Below, piece after piece: positions 21,748-29,439 of a DNA stretch of 64,000 nucleotides (position 1 is the stretch's first letter; every line of letters begins with the position of its first letter). The stretch spans positions 2,607,001-2,671,000 of the forward strand of contig NZ_CP017174.1 of assembly GCF_006402735.1 (NCBI RefSeq), in the 5' to 3' direction. The translations under genes and the position numbers were made by a program. The DNA is from Myxococcus xanthus. GTDB lineage: Bacteria > Myxococcota > Myxococcia > Myxococcales > Myxococcaceae. Under the pieces are notes generated by a model, which did not search any database, was not told the origin of the DNA, and saw nothing but the letters and a program-made list of their open reading frames with translations.

Positions 21748-23487
21748 TCAGGGCAGCTGGCTCTCCAGCGCGCCCCAGCGGGTCCGAATCCACTGGCGCA
21801 CGTACTCGACTTCCTCCTCGTAGGAGTTGAAGTCCTGGCGCGTGTGCCAGTGGGGGAAGTTGCCGTGGCCGCCCCACGGGTCATTCGGGTCGCCGAAGTT
21901 GCGGTGCTTCTCACCCCACTTCGCCCAGTCTCGCCGCGCGGAAGGCGCCGTCTCCTGGACGTAGCCGTCGATGAGGGCCCGCATGACCTCCACGTTCAGC
22001 GTGTCGCGCAGCAGCGCCCGGTAGCGCTCGCGCATGGGCCCGGCGATGGTGGGGTCGGCCAGCATGCGCTGGAAGAGCAGGTTGTCCTCGCGGAACGTGG
22101 GGCGCGCCGTGGGGGAGGTCCGGGTGGTGTCGTAGGACTGCCCGAAGCTCGCGTCCAAGTCCCAGGGGATGAAGCGCCAGGGGCCGCCGGTGGCCGGGTC
22201 GTAGGCGTGGTAGGCATTCTTCGCCTGCGAGTCCACGCCCAGGATGAGCGTGTTGAAGATCCACCAGTCCTCGTAGTCCCGCGCATTCATCCGCTGCGGG
22301 AAGCCGGCGCGGAAGGCGTCCGCGTCCGAGTCCGCGATGAAGGCGGTGAGCGCTTCCAGGGGCGCGAAGGCGCCAGGCTCGCCTTCCTCGGGAGCGCCCT
22401 CCGACTTCTCGAAGCCTTCGTGGAGGCTGCTCTTGGGCGTGCCGTCCTTGCGCAGGCGCGAGAAGTTGGCGCGGTTGTCCACGGCCTTGAAGGCGTCCGC
22501 GTCCTTGTCGATGCCGTGCGCGGCCATCAGGCGCTTGTTGACGTGGTCCGCCACCGTGTAGAGGCCGACGTATTTGTTGTTGGCGTAGAGCACCGCGCTG
22601 TAGGTGCGCAGGTGGATGTGGCCCGGGCTCATCCGGCTCCACACGTCGAAGGCGAGCCGCGAGCGCATGTAGGAGTTGTCATTGAACGTGGTGATGAGCA
22701 CCACGCGCTTGCGGTCCTCGAAGCCGTTTCCGAAGACAGGCTCGGTGAAGAGGTCCTCGTCCGGGAACTTCAGCGTGAGGCTGCGCTTGGGGAACACGCT
22801 GGAGGTGGCGCCCCGGTACTTCGCCTCCAGGTCGAAGCGCTGGCTCCGGTAGACGAGTTGCACCGGCCGGTAGCCGCCCGCCGTCAAGCCGCCCTCGTAG
22901 GAGAGGTGGAACACCGGCAGGCCGAACTCCTCCGTGTAGGCCGCCGGGTCGACGATGGGGACGTTGCCGGGCGCGGACTCGTTCTCCGCCACGCCGACCT
23001 TGAGCGTGCCCGTCTCGCCGGTGCGCTCTTCCCGGAGCGTGAGGTGCCACACGGCGGCCTGGTCCTTGCCGGGCGTCCAGCTCAAGGTGCCCGTGGCCAC
23101 ATCGAAGCGGGCGCCGGGTGGCAGGTTGTCCACGACGAAGCGCGTGTCCGGCGCTGCGTGGCCGGTGGTGCACGTCACGGTGGCGGAGACGGGCTCGCCC
23201 TCGAGCACCCAGCGTGGCTCGCCCGCGGTGGGGGCGCAGAGGTTGGACTGCGGCGGTGGGCCGCCATCGGGCTCGCCGCCGTCCGGAGTGCCTGGGCCGG
23301 TTCCCGAGTCGGGTGTCGTCCCTCCGTCCGTGCCATCGGGAGGCAGGCCCGCGTCGGGACGCGTCCCGTTGTCAGGGGCCTCGCTGGAGGGGGCCGGAAC
23401 GCCACGGCTTCCGGTGTTGCCACCGCATGCCACCAGCAGCCCCGCGACTCCGGCCAGAAACATCCTTGGAAAGCGTTCCCCTCCCAC
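21748..23487 (-). CDS. CotH-kinase family lipoprotein
   Basis: 579 residues. Signal peptide with lipobox LLVAC, a long Pro/Asp/Gly linker, an Ig-like domain (about 85-180), then a CotH domain: KYRGATSSVFPKRSLTLKF (the glycine/lysine ATP-binding segment), LITTFNDNSYMRSRLAFDVW, NNKYVGLYTVADHV, and the catalytic/metal region EDWWIFNTLILG and RFIPWDLDASFG. CotH of Bacillus is an atypical secreted protein kinase that phosphorylates spore coat proteins; myxobacteria also form spores, but a coat role here is inference. GTG 23487 is chosen because GGGAGGG lies 6 bases upstream; an internal ATG at 23463 would shorten the signal peptide. Confidence 0.85.
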   Translation of the reverse strand: MGGERFPRMFLAGVAGLLVACGGNTGSRGVPAPSSEAPDNGTRPDAGLPPDGTDGGTTPDSGTGPGTPDGGEPDGGPPPQSNLCAPTAGEPRWVLEGEPVSATVTCTTGHAAPDTRFVVDNLPPGARFDVATGTLSWTPGKDQAAVWHLTLREERTGETGTLKVGVAENESAPGNVPIVDPAAYTEEFGLPVFHLSYEGGLTAGGYRPVQLVYRSQRFDLEAKYRGATSSVFPKRSLTLKFPDEDLFTEPVFGNGFEDRKRVVLITTFNDNSYMRSRLAFDVWSRMSPGHIHLRTYSAVLYANNKYVGLYTVADHVNKRLMAAHGIDKDADAFKAVDNRANFSRLRKDGTPKSSLHEGFEKSEGAPEEGEPGAFAPLEALTAFIADSDADAFRAGFPQRMNARDYEDWWIFNTLILGVDSQAKNAYHAYDPATGGPWRFIPWDLDASFGQSYDTTRTSPTARPTFREDNLLFQRMLADPTIAGPMRERYRALLRDTLNVEVMRALIDGYVQETAPSARRDWAKWGEKHRNFGDPNDPWGGHGNFPHWHTRQDFNSYEEEVEYVRQWIRTRWGALESQLP

Positions 23488-23531
23488 CTGGTCCCTCCCC
23501 CTCGAACAACGCCACGTCACGGTTCGCAGGA

Positions 23532-24032
23532 TTAACCATTCCGTGACGTGCCTGGCACCCCCCGTGGTGTCGGCTGTTGTCGGCTCGTGGACGCCGCCGG
23601 AGGGAGGGCGCCCAGTGAGGCAATGACGGGGCATGCGGTGTCGGGTGGGCAACCTCCCTGCGCCAGCAGCTTCTGGATGGCGCGCTTCATCCGCTGGAGG
23701 TCCTTCACGCGCGCGTCGATGGCCTGGAGCTTCGCCGCTGCGAAGGTCTCCACCTCGGAGGGCGAGGGGATGCGCCCGTCCGACATCGCGAGGAAGGCGG
23801 CGACCTCCCGCAGCGTGAAGCCCAGCTCCTGCGAGCGCCGGATGAAGCGCACGCGCGTCACGTCCCCGGGGGTGTACTCGCGGTAGCCGCTCTGCGTCCG
23901 GCGGGGTGGGGGCAGCAGCTTGCGCCGCTCGTAGAACCGGAGCGTGGGAATGCCCACGCCCGCGGCCCGTGCCAGCTCGCTGATGCGGAGGGGGGCGGCG
24001 TCAGGCCGTCTGGGAGCGGGGCGCGTGGGCAT
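23532..24032 (-). CDS. MerR-family transcriptional regulator
   Basis: 166 residues. N-terminal winged helix (about 14-70: LRISELARAAGVGIPTLRFYERRKLL), coiled-coil dimerisation helix (about 95-122), and a C-terminal C128-PPDTA-C134-PVI loop that matches the metal-binding loop of MerR/CueR/ZntR regulators. Expected to sense a thiophilic or divalent metal, or thiol stress, and to untwist a promoter with an over-long spacer. Exactly such a promoter lies upstream of the membrane-protein gene with which it overlaps by 32 bases, so it should autoregulate. GGAGG is 7 bases before ATG 24032. The equivalent of MerR Cys82 is absent. Confidence 0.88.
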   Translation of the reverse strand: MPTRPAPRRPDAAPLRISELARAAGVGIPTLRFYERRKLLPPPRRTQSGYREYTPGDVTRVRFIRRSQELGFTLREVAAFLAMSDGRIPSPSEVETFAAAKLQAIDARVKDLQRMKRAIQKLLAQGGCPPDTACPVIASLGALPPAASTSRQQPTPRGVPGTSRNG

Positions 24033-24441
24033 GGTGGTTCCTCCACCACTGGAGGATGGCACCCCCCTGGACGAAGAACCACGTCAGTTCCAGCGCGAGC
24101 ATGACCGCGAGGATGCCCGTCTGACCCGATGCGAACGCCACGCCCATCCACAGCGAGAAGCCGGCGCGGCCCAGGGTGTCCGCGGCGCCCAGGGCGGGCT
24201 CCGGCTTCCACAGGCGCAGCAGGGACCACACGGTGACGATGGTGCCCATCAGGCTGACGAAGAAGAGGTGCATGGGGCCGAACTCCGGCGGAGAGGCGCC
24301 GGGCAGGCCAAGGGCGACATGGAGGTGGTGCAGCTTCTCCAGGAGCCAGCCCGCTGTCCACGGCGTGGCGAACGGGGCGGTGACGACGAGGTCGTAGAGG
24401 GCGCTGGCCTGGATGATGCGAGTGGGTTCGTTCCGGTTCAT
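24001..24441 (-). CDS. Four-helix membrane protein, first gene of the merR-type operon
   Basis: 146 residues with about four hydrophobic helices (around 15-35, 58-76, 88-106, 113-133) and a His-rich C-terminal tail (WWRNHHAHAPRSQ). I do not recognise the family. It is the first gene behind the MerR-type promoter and overlaps the merR-type gene, so its job is probably tied to the signal the regulator senses, such as metal or xenobiotic transport or protection. The ATG at 24441 lies only a few bases after the predicted -10 element and has no ribosome-binding site, which points to a leaderless transcript. Confidence 0.7.
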   Translation of the reverse strand: MNRNEPTRIIQASALYDLVVTAPFATPWTAGWLLEKLHHLHVALGLPGASPPEFGPMHLFFVSLMGTIVTVWSLLRLWKPEPALGAADTLGRAGFSLWMGVAFASGQTGILAVMLALELTWFFVQGGAILQWWRNHHAHAPRSQTA

Positions 24442-24448
24442 GCGCGGA

Positions 24449-24480
24449 ACGTTACGGTCTGCACCAAGGTGCAGGGTCAA
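24449..24480 (-). promoter_or_regulatory. MerR-type promoter/operator with 19-base spacer
   Basis: On the minus strand: -35 TTGACC (24475-24480), a 19-base spacer, and a -10-like GTAACG (24450-24455). Inside the spacer lies the perfect palindrome CTGCACC-TT-GGTGCAG (24459-24474). The layout is that of ZntR/CueR/MerR targets, where the dyad sits between elements held too far apart for RNA polymerase until the regulator twists the DNA. Confidence 0.82.
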
Positions 24481-24501
24481 GCGCCCTTGTCTAGCAGGGC
24501 G

Positions 24502-25212
24502 CTATCCAGCCTTGAGGCGCACGGAATCAGAGGCGTGCTTCGCAAGCGCCTCGGCGATCTGGTCCGACTTCCACAGCGGGTCCAGGCAGGGGCAGAAGTA
24601 GCCGGGGCCCGCCTTCTCGCGCACGGCCCAGGCGAAGAATTCGCGGGCGGTGTCGTGGAGCTCCTCGGGGAGGAAGAGGGCGGCGACGTCGTACTCGGTG
24701 AAGCGGAGCAGGCCCGGCACGCGCCACTCGCGCTCCCAGTCGAAGCGGTAGCTGTAGGGCGCGTTGTGGTGGTCGCCCTGGATGTCCACGAAGGGCGTCA
24801 TGGACCAGATGGGCTCTTGCTGGGGCGAAGTCGCCGCGAGCGCGCGCTCCACCTGATGCTTCAGGGCGAGGTGCGCGGGGGAGGCGTACTGGACGTACCA
24901 GACGGGGCCGCCGCCCTGGGAGAGGATGTAGCTCTTGCTGAAGCCAATGCCATACAGGCTGCGGCGCTGGACGAGCCGGGCGAGCTGGTCCAGGGGAATC
25001 TCGCTGAAGCACACGGAGCGGTGGCGCTCGGCGACGGCGGGCTCCCGGCGGGCGATGCCGAAGCCCTCGGCGCCGGGGATGAGCGTCCGGGCGCCGAGGA
25101 TGCTCATCATGTTCTGGTAGGCGTCAAGATAGGGCGGTCCCGGCTTCGTGAAGTGAACCACGAAGTCAGACATGTCTCGCCACTGTGGATTCGTCTGGTA
25201 GCCGAGCATCAT
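24502..25212 (-). CDS. AbiGi-like / abortive-infection-associated protein
   Basis: 236 residues, cytosolic. The order HFTKP (His20-x-Thr22), MMSIL, FGIARREPAVAERH, VCFSEIPLDQL, YGIGFSKSY, GGGPVWYV resembles proteins filed as AbiGi family, one half of a phage abortive-infection pair, and loosely the H-x-T...C-F start of DarT-like ADP-ribosyltransferases. The family call is from memory of motifs, so it is moderate. No recognisable AbiGii toxin partner is adjacent. It sits next to transposase and integrase remnants, which fits an accessory defence gene. GGAG lies 5-6 bases before the paired ATG codons at 25212. An internal ATG at 25173 is a possible later start. Confidence 0.55.
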   Translation of the reverse strand: MMLGYQTNPQWRDMSDFVVHFTKPGPPYLDAYQNMMSILGARTLIPGAEGFGIARREPAVAERHRSVCFSEIPLDQLARLVQRRSLYGIGFSKSYILSQGGGPVWYVQYASPAHLALKHQVERALAATSPQQEPIWSMTPFVDIQGDHHNAPYSYRFDWEREWRVPGLLRFTEYDVAALFLPEELHDTAREFFAWAVREKAGPGYFCPCLDPLWKSDQIAEALAKHASDSVRLKAG

Positions 25213-25279
25213 CCCTACTCCGCAGGCAATGTCCCGGACAGCGCGGGTGGATGCAACTCGAACGACGCGTGGCTCGCCG

Positions 25280-25431
25280 TGCCTGCCTGTCTGGCATTCG
25301 GGGGGACGGCGCCGTGTCCTCGCCTACCTCGCCCTGCGGTCAGGCAGGTGCTGGAGCGCTTGAAACTGCCCGTGGACGTGACGCCTCTTGCACCGGCACG
25401 AGGGCCGCCGCAGCCAGGCTTCTGGCCGTAA
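25280..25431 (+). pseudogene. Remnant of a transposase C-terminus (Y2/IS91-like)
   Basis: Two short segments in different plus-strand frames read as one broken protein end: GGRRRVLAYLA (25301-25333), then, after a frameshift near 25334, AVRQVLERLKLP and the tail APARGPPQPGFWP before a stop at 25431. Many Y2 transposases of the IS91/IS801 type end with a Cys-rich zinc segment, a GGRMRVLAxL strand and a Pro/Ala tail. The upstream body of the gene and the Cys residues are missing. Assignment is from remembered family style and is tentative. Confidence 0.45.
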
Positions 25432-25555
25432 GGGCCTCACCCCTCAGCCTTCGGCGCCGCGCTCTCCCGCCCCACGCTCGGCAGCGGTGTGTCCATTCAC
25501 GTGCCGCAGGGGCCCCGCCCTCTCTGGACGGACCACGCGAAGGGGCGCTCTTGTC

Positions 25556-25750
25556 CGTCCGCTCGCGTCCGCCCTTCGGTGAGCCCGTTCTCCCGCGCCA
25601 GATGGTGCGCCGCACGTGCAGCTTGCCGCGCTGAAAGTCCACGTCGCGCCACTGGAGCCCGAACAGCTCGCCCTGCTGCAGCCCCGTCTTGAGGGGCACC
25701 AGCAGCAGCCGGGCGCTCAGGACTCGCCTGAACATCTGGCGGCTGCCGCG
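25556..25750 (-). pseudogene. Fragment of a phage-type tyrosine recombinase (integrase)
   Basis: A stretch of about 60 codons reads LLLVPLKTGLQQGELFGLQW, DVDFQRGKLHVRRT and GSPKGGRERT. This is the start of the catalytic domain of phage integrases, with the box I Arg replaced by Gln (TGLQQGE where TGLRxGE is usual). The downstream HxxR and Tyr boxes cannot be found in any frame, and the N-terminal arm and core-binding domains are gone. It is therefore a dead remnant of an integrated element. Confidence 0.72.
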
Positions 25751-26206
25751 CCTTGGCATGCTCCATGCCGGCCACGCTGACCCGTTGCGGGGAACGGACC
25801 GGCCTGATGGACCTGCCCGCCGGCGCGGCCGCTCGCAACCGTGTCGGCCTTGTCTGTTCATTCGCGGCCGGGCGGCGCGCCGGCGTCGTCGCCGTGGCCG
25901 AACGACGCATCTGGGCTGCGCCGAACATCCCCCGGCCGTTGTGCCGCTCGGCGGGAAGGCGCTGGCGGCGGGCCGGCATGGCGCGGGAAGTGCGCGACCT
26001 GGGCCGGGCGCGCATTTCCCGCTGATTTTTTTCACAGTGCCTGCGAGAGTGAAAAGTGCGCCATTTCAGGTTGTCGAATTTTTGGATTTTGCGGCCATGG
26101 CCCACCTGCGGGCGGCGTCAAAGGCGCGGCTCGCGACGCGCCCGGCGAACCCATGGCCTTACCTTGCCACAATGCTTGACGCGCGATGGAATGGATGAGG
26201 TCGAAC
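25751..26206. other. Non-coding stretch in the accessory island
   Basis: No convincing gene. The left part is GC-rich. Positions about 26027-26095 are the most AT-rich run of the island (T-rich blocks near 26027 and 26080) and may carry the promoter of the foreign-looking gene at 26207; I cannot define -35 and -10 boxes with certainty. Confidence 0.4.
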
Positions 26207-26830
26207 ATGTCTGGAAAGTCGGTGCTGGCAGCGTCGCTTGTCGCCTTGGCCTGCGCGCCGGCGACCGCGCAGACGGGGCAGTGGTCGCAGCCGACGAAGA
26301 CCGAGCAATGGTCGCAACCGCCGCAACAGCAGCCGCAGGCCCAGCAGCGCCCGCAGGCGCAATCGCCCGCCCCGGCGCCGTCCGCGCCGGGCGAGGGTGG
26401 GCCCGGCCAGTCCCAGCCGGGCCTCTGGTCCAGCCCCACCACCACCCAGCAGGTCGATCCCCGGGCGATGGACAATCCGGAGGTCGTCCAGTCGCAGGGC
26501 AAGGTCCCGGCCGGCATGGTGGGGCGCTGGAATCTGTGGGTGCCGGGCGGCATCTGGTACAGCGCCGACGGCAGCCGCATCTATCGCAACTATACGCAAG
26601 GCGCCGCCATGAACAGCCTGACCATCCGCGCCAACGGCACCTACAGCTGGGGCGGGACGACGGGCCGGCTGACGGAGATCCGCCCCTGGTTTGCGCAACC
26701 CGGCGAGCGCTATTTCGCCGTCCAGCTCGATGCCAACCTCAAATACATGGCGCGCCACGATGCGGGGAAGGGCAAGATCGACCTGTTATTCTGGGGGGTG
26801 GGCGGCCACGCGGCGACCGGCACGCGCTGA
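26207..26830 (+). CDS. Secreted Gln/Pro-rich protein, probably acquired by transfer
   Basis: 207 residues. A cleavable signal peptide (SVLAASLVALACAPATAQ) is followed by a Gln/Pro/Ala-rich low-complexity region with WSQP repeats (about 22-100) and a C-terminal beta-rich domain (about 105-207: GRWNLWVPGGIWYSADGSRIY, then LTIRANGTYSWGGTTG). I do not recognise the fold. Codon use differs from its neighbours: half of the Tyr codons are TAT, CAA and AAA occur, and there is a TTA Leu codon near 26789. The style is closer to alphaproteobacterial secreted proteins. GAGG lies 6 bases before ATG 26207; another ATG is at 26186. Confidence 0.62.
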   Translation: MSGKSVLAASLVALACAPATAQTGQWSQPTKTEQWSQPPQQQPQAQQRPQAQSPAPAPSAPGEGGPGQSQPGLWSSPTTTQQVDPRAMDNPEVVQSQGKVPAGMVGRWNLWVPGGIWYSADGSRIYRNYTQGAAMNSLTIRANGTYSWGGTTGRLTEIRPWFAQPGERYFAVQLDANLKYMARHDAGKGKIDLLFWGVGGHAATGTR

Positions 26831-27130
26831 GGCGTGCGGCGGCGCCTCAGCGGCCTCCGCGCCCGACCTGCGATGCCGCGGCCGCTGCGGGGGCGCGCCA
26901 TCGCCTGCGTTCGCGGCTCGGCTGCGGCGCCCATGCCGGCCCCGTCGCATCATCCCCCGAGCACGGCGTCAGCAGCGCCGCAGGACTCTCGTAACGCGTG
27001 GCCCGAAGAACGGGGGCAGATCACTCCCTCAATCTGGGCGTGCACCCGTCTCCTGAAGCGCGGGGATGGCAGTGATTTCTGAGTATGCTCTCGTGCTTTC
27101 CACCGCAGTGAGCACAGGGAGGTCTGGCGC
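26831..27130. other. Intergenic region at the right end of the island
   Basis: Three hundred bases without a supported gene. Around 26990 the sequence changes character to ordinary upstream DNA of the lipoprotein gene at 27131, with AGGGAGG just before its ATG. No clear att-like repeat or terminator was found by eye. Confidence 0.35.
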
Positions 27131-27427
27131 ATGAAGCTGCACAACGTGTTGCTTGGAGTCGTGGCCGCGGGGCTGATGATGGGGTGCGGCGGCGCCGCTC
27201 CCGAGGACATGCCCGAGACGGAGGCGCAGGAGTCGGCGCTGTCGACGTGCGGCTACGTCCAGGGGCCGGAGTCCTATGTCTCGTCGGAGGAGGCCTGTGA
27301 GATGGCGCTCCACTTCGCGCCGCAGTTCTGTTCGGGGCTCGGCGGGGTGCGGTCCATCACCAACCGCTGCCTCATCACGGACGGGCCGCCGTATCTGGGC
27401 TCCTACCGCGTCTGCTGCAACCAGTAA
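27131..27427 (+). CDS. Small Cys-rich lipoprotein
   Basis: 98 residues. Lipoprotein signal peptide ending LMMGC (Cys19), an acidic linker, then a compact domain of about 60 residues with six Cys (STCGY, EEACE, QFCSG, NRCLI, and a final VCCNQ), an even number that fits three disulfides. No family recognised. AGGGAGG lies 8 bases before ATG 27131. It is convergent with the P450 gene, whose stop is 3 bases away. Confidence 0.72.
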   Translation: MKLHNVLLGVVAAGLMMGCGGAAPEDMPETEAQESALSTCGYVQGPESYVSSEEACEMALHFAPQFCSGLGGVRSITNRCLITDGPPYLGSYRVCCNQ

Positions 27428-27430
27428 TCC

Positions 27431-28807
27431 TCAGGGCCGCGAGGCCGTGACCCAGACGCCGGGCCTGGGGCGCAGGGTGATGGCGGGCGTGGGGTGGATG
27501 ACCTGACCCGGCGTCAGGTTGAGCCGGACGCGTTGGAACAGGGTGGCCAGCACCAACACCAGCTCCATCAGCGCGAATTGGTTGCCAATGCACTGGCGCG
27601 GCCCTCCGCCGAACGGGAACCAGGCGAAGCGTGGACGCGCCTGCTCCTGTTCGGGGAGGAAGCGGTCCGGGTCGAAGCCTTCTGGATTGTCCCAGATGCG
27701 CGGGTGCCGGTGCGTCACCCAGGGCGCGAGCATCAGATGGGCGCCTTCGGGAATCCGGAATCCGCACACGAGGTCCTCCTCGGTGGCGATCCGGGAGAGG
27801 GTCCATGCCGGCGGATAGAGCCGCATGGATTCGTCCACCACTCGGCGGGTGAGTTCCAGCCGGGGCAGGTCCTCGTGCGTGGGGTTGCGGCCTCCCAGTT
27901 CACGTGCCAGCTCTGACTCCATGTCCCTGCGCACGCCCGGGTGCTGGGACAACAGCATGATGGTCCATGCCAGCGCGCTCGCCGTCGTTTCATGGCCGGC
28001 GATCAGCACGGTCAGGACCTCGTCGCGGAGCTGCGTGTCGCTCATCCGCTCGCCCGTGTCGTCGTCGTGTGCCTCCATCATCATCTGCAGCAGGTCGTGG
28101 TGCTCACTCCCCTCGCGCCGTCGCTTCGCGATGATGCCGTGCACCACGCGGTCCAGGCTGCCGACGTCGCGCTCGAATTGCCGATGGGCGGGAAGCGGTA
28201 GGCGCAAGGGAATCGGCACGGGTTGCGTGAGCCGCTTGTAGACAAACACTTGCATCCGGCTCAGCACCTTCGCGATGTCACGCGCGGCGCTGCTGACGTC
28301 GGCGCCGAACAACGTCGTGCTGGCGATACGAAGCGTCAGGCGGGTGAAGTCCTCGGCCACATTGAACGCGGCGCCCGTGTCGGCGCGGGTCTCCAGCGTG
28401 GCGGCGAGGTCCTCAGCCGCGTCCACCATGGTGCTCGCGAAGCCCGCGACGCGTTGGCGATGGAAAGCGGGTTGCGCGAGCCGGCGCTGCCGCAGCCAAT
28501 GGTCACCCTCGCTGGTGAGCAGGCCGTGGCCCAGCAGTTCTCGAAGCACCATGAATCCGCGTGACTGTTTGCTGTAGTTGCGCGCATGGTCTTGAAGGAC
28601 GTGGCGCACGCCATCCGGGTGCGCCACCAGGATGAGGCAGGCGGGCCCCATGGGGAGGCGCACCACGTCGCCGTATTCCCGCACCTGGGCTTGCAGGAAG
28701 TGGAGCGGGTCCTTTCTCAGGGCACGGAGATGTCCGAGCAGCGGGGCTCCTGGTGACATGGGCGGAAGGGGCGCGGCGGTCGACGCACCCGCTGGATGGA
28801 TGGACAT
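27431..28807 (-). CDS. Cytochrome P450
   Basis: 458 residues, soluble. All P450 signatures are present: I-helix oxygen-activation motif AGHETTA, K-helix ExxR in ESMRLYPPAW, FDPDRF, and the haem loop FPFGGGPRQCIGNQFA with the thiolate ligand Cys406. The sequence style is that of the CYP4/CYP102/CYP110-like bacterial branch that oxidises fatty acids, terpenes or polyketides. Needs an external ferredoxin and reductase; none lies nearby. Start at ATG 28807 is preceded by AGGAAGG at about 9 bases; an in-frame TTG lies 8 codons earlier. No biosynthetic cluster surrounds it, so its substrate cannot be inferred. Confidence 0.93.
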   Translation of the reverse strand: MSIHPAGASTAAPLPPMSPGAPLLGHLRALRKDPLHFLQAQVREYGDVVRLPMGPACLILVAHPDGVRHVLQDHARNYSKQSRGFMVLRELLGHGLLTSEGDHWLRQRRLAQPAFHRQRVAGFASTMVDAAEDLAATLETRADTGAAFNVAEDFTRLTLRIASTTLFGADVSSAARDIAKVLSRMQVFVYKRLTQPVPIPLRLPLPAHRQFERDVGSLDRVVHGIIAKRRREGSEHHDLLQMMMEAHDDDTGERMSDTQLRDEVLTVLIAGHETTASALAWTIMLLSQHPGVRRDMESELARELGGRNPTHEDLPRLELTRRVVDESMRLYPPAWTLSRIATEEDLVCGFRIPEGAHLMLAPWVTHRHPRIWDNPEGFDPDRFLPEQEQARPRFAWFPFGGGPRQCIGNQFALMELVLVLATLFQRVRLNLTPGQVIHPTPAITLRPRPGVWVTASRP

Positions 28808-28956
28808 GGCCGCGAGCTTCCTTCCTGGCAACGAAGCCTCATGCTGGGCATGGGGTGTTCATCCCCGGCGGGAAGCGCATCCGGGCCCGGCTCCGGCCCG
28901 TTGGAGGGCGCACGCTGGCGGACTAACATTGGCCTCTTCTTGACGAGGGAACGCTC

Positions 28957-29370
28957 TTGGAAACCCTGTTCCGAAATGGTCGCCTGGCGCTCGCCGCCGT
29001 GCTCGTCCTGGCCCTGTCGCCCATGGCCCTGGCCGCCGCGGGCAGTCCGCAGCTCCAGGCCTTCTTCCAGCAGGATCTGACCAGCGCCGACTACCAGCAG
29101 AAGGTCTACTCGCGCGTCGCGGGGAAGTGGCGGCAACCCGGCGCCAAGGGCACGCCCGGGTTGGGAAAGAAGACGGTGGTCCGGGCCGTGATTGGCCGGG
29201 ACGGCAAGCTCCTCTCCGCCGACGTGTCCACGGAGTCCGGTTCGAAGACGTGGGATGCCGCCGCGCTGTCGGCCGTGAAGAAGGCCGCGCCCTTCCCGCC
29301 GCTGCCGGCGAGCTTCCCCGGCGCCACGCTGGATGCCCACTTCCACGTGGCCTGGGTGGCCGGGCCCTGA
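28957..29370 (+). CDS. Periplasmic TonB-C-terminal-like protein
   Basis: 137 residues: cleavable signal peptide (about 1-27, ALSPMALAAA) and a single TonB-C-like domain with VVRAVIGRDGKLLSADVSTESG and AALSAVKKAAPFPPLP, the classic xxAVxxAxPFPPxP signature. There is no membrane anchor or Pro-rich spacer, so it is not a working TonB; such free domains are common in myxobacteria. The TTG start at 28957 follows GAGGGA at 6 bases. Transcribed divergently from the P450 gene. Confidence 0.75.
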   Translation: METLFRNGRLALAAVLVLALSPMALAAAGSPQLQAFFQQDLTSADYQQKVYSRVAGKWRQPGAKGTPGLGKKTVVRAVIGRDGKLLSADVSTESGSKTWDAAALSAVKKAAPFPPLPASFPGATLDAHFHVAWVAGP

Positions 29371-29439
29371 ACTCGGGCGACGCACGGCGGTTGATTGGGG
29401 AGGGCGCTCCCGGGCGGACACGCGGTATATGGTGCGCCC

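Noticed and set aside
27431..28807. P450 plus O-methyltransferases as a natural-product cluster
   Set aside because: The P450 and the methyltransferases are 9 kb or more apart with unrelated genes between, and no synthase or thioesterase is present.
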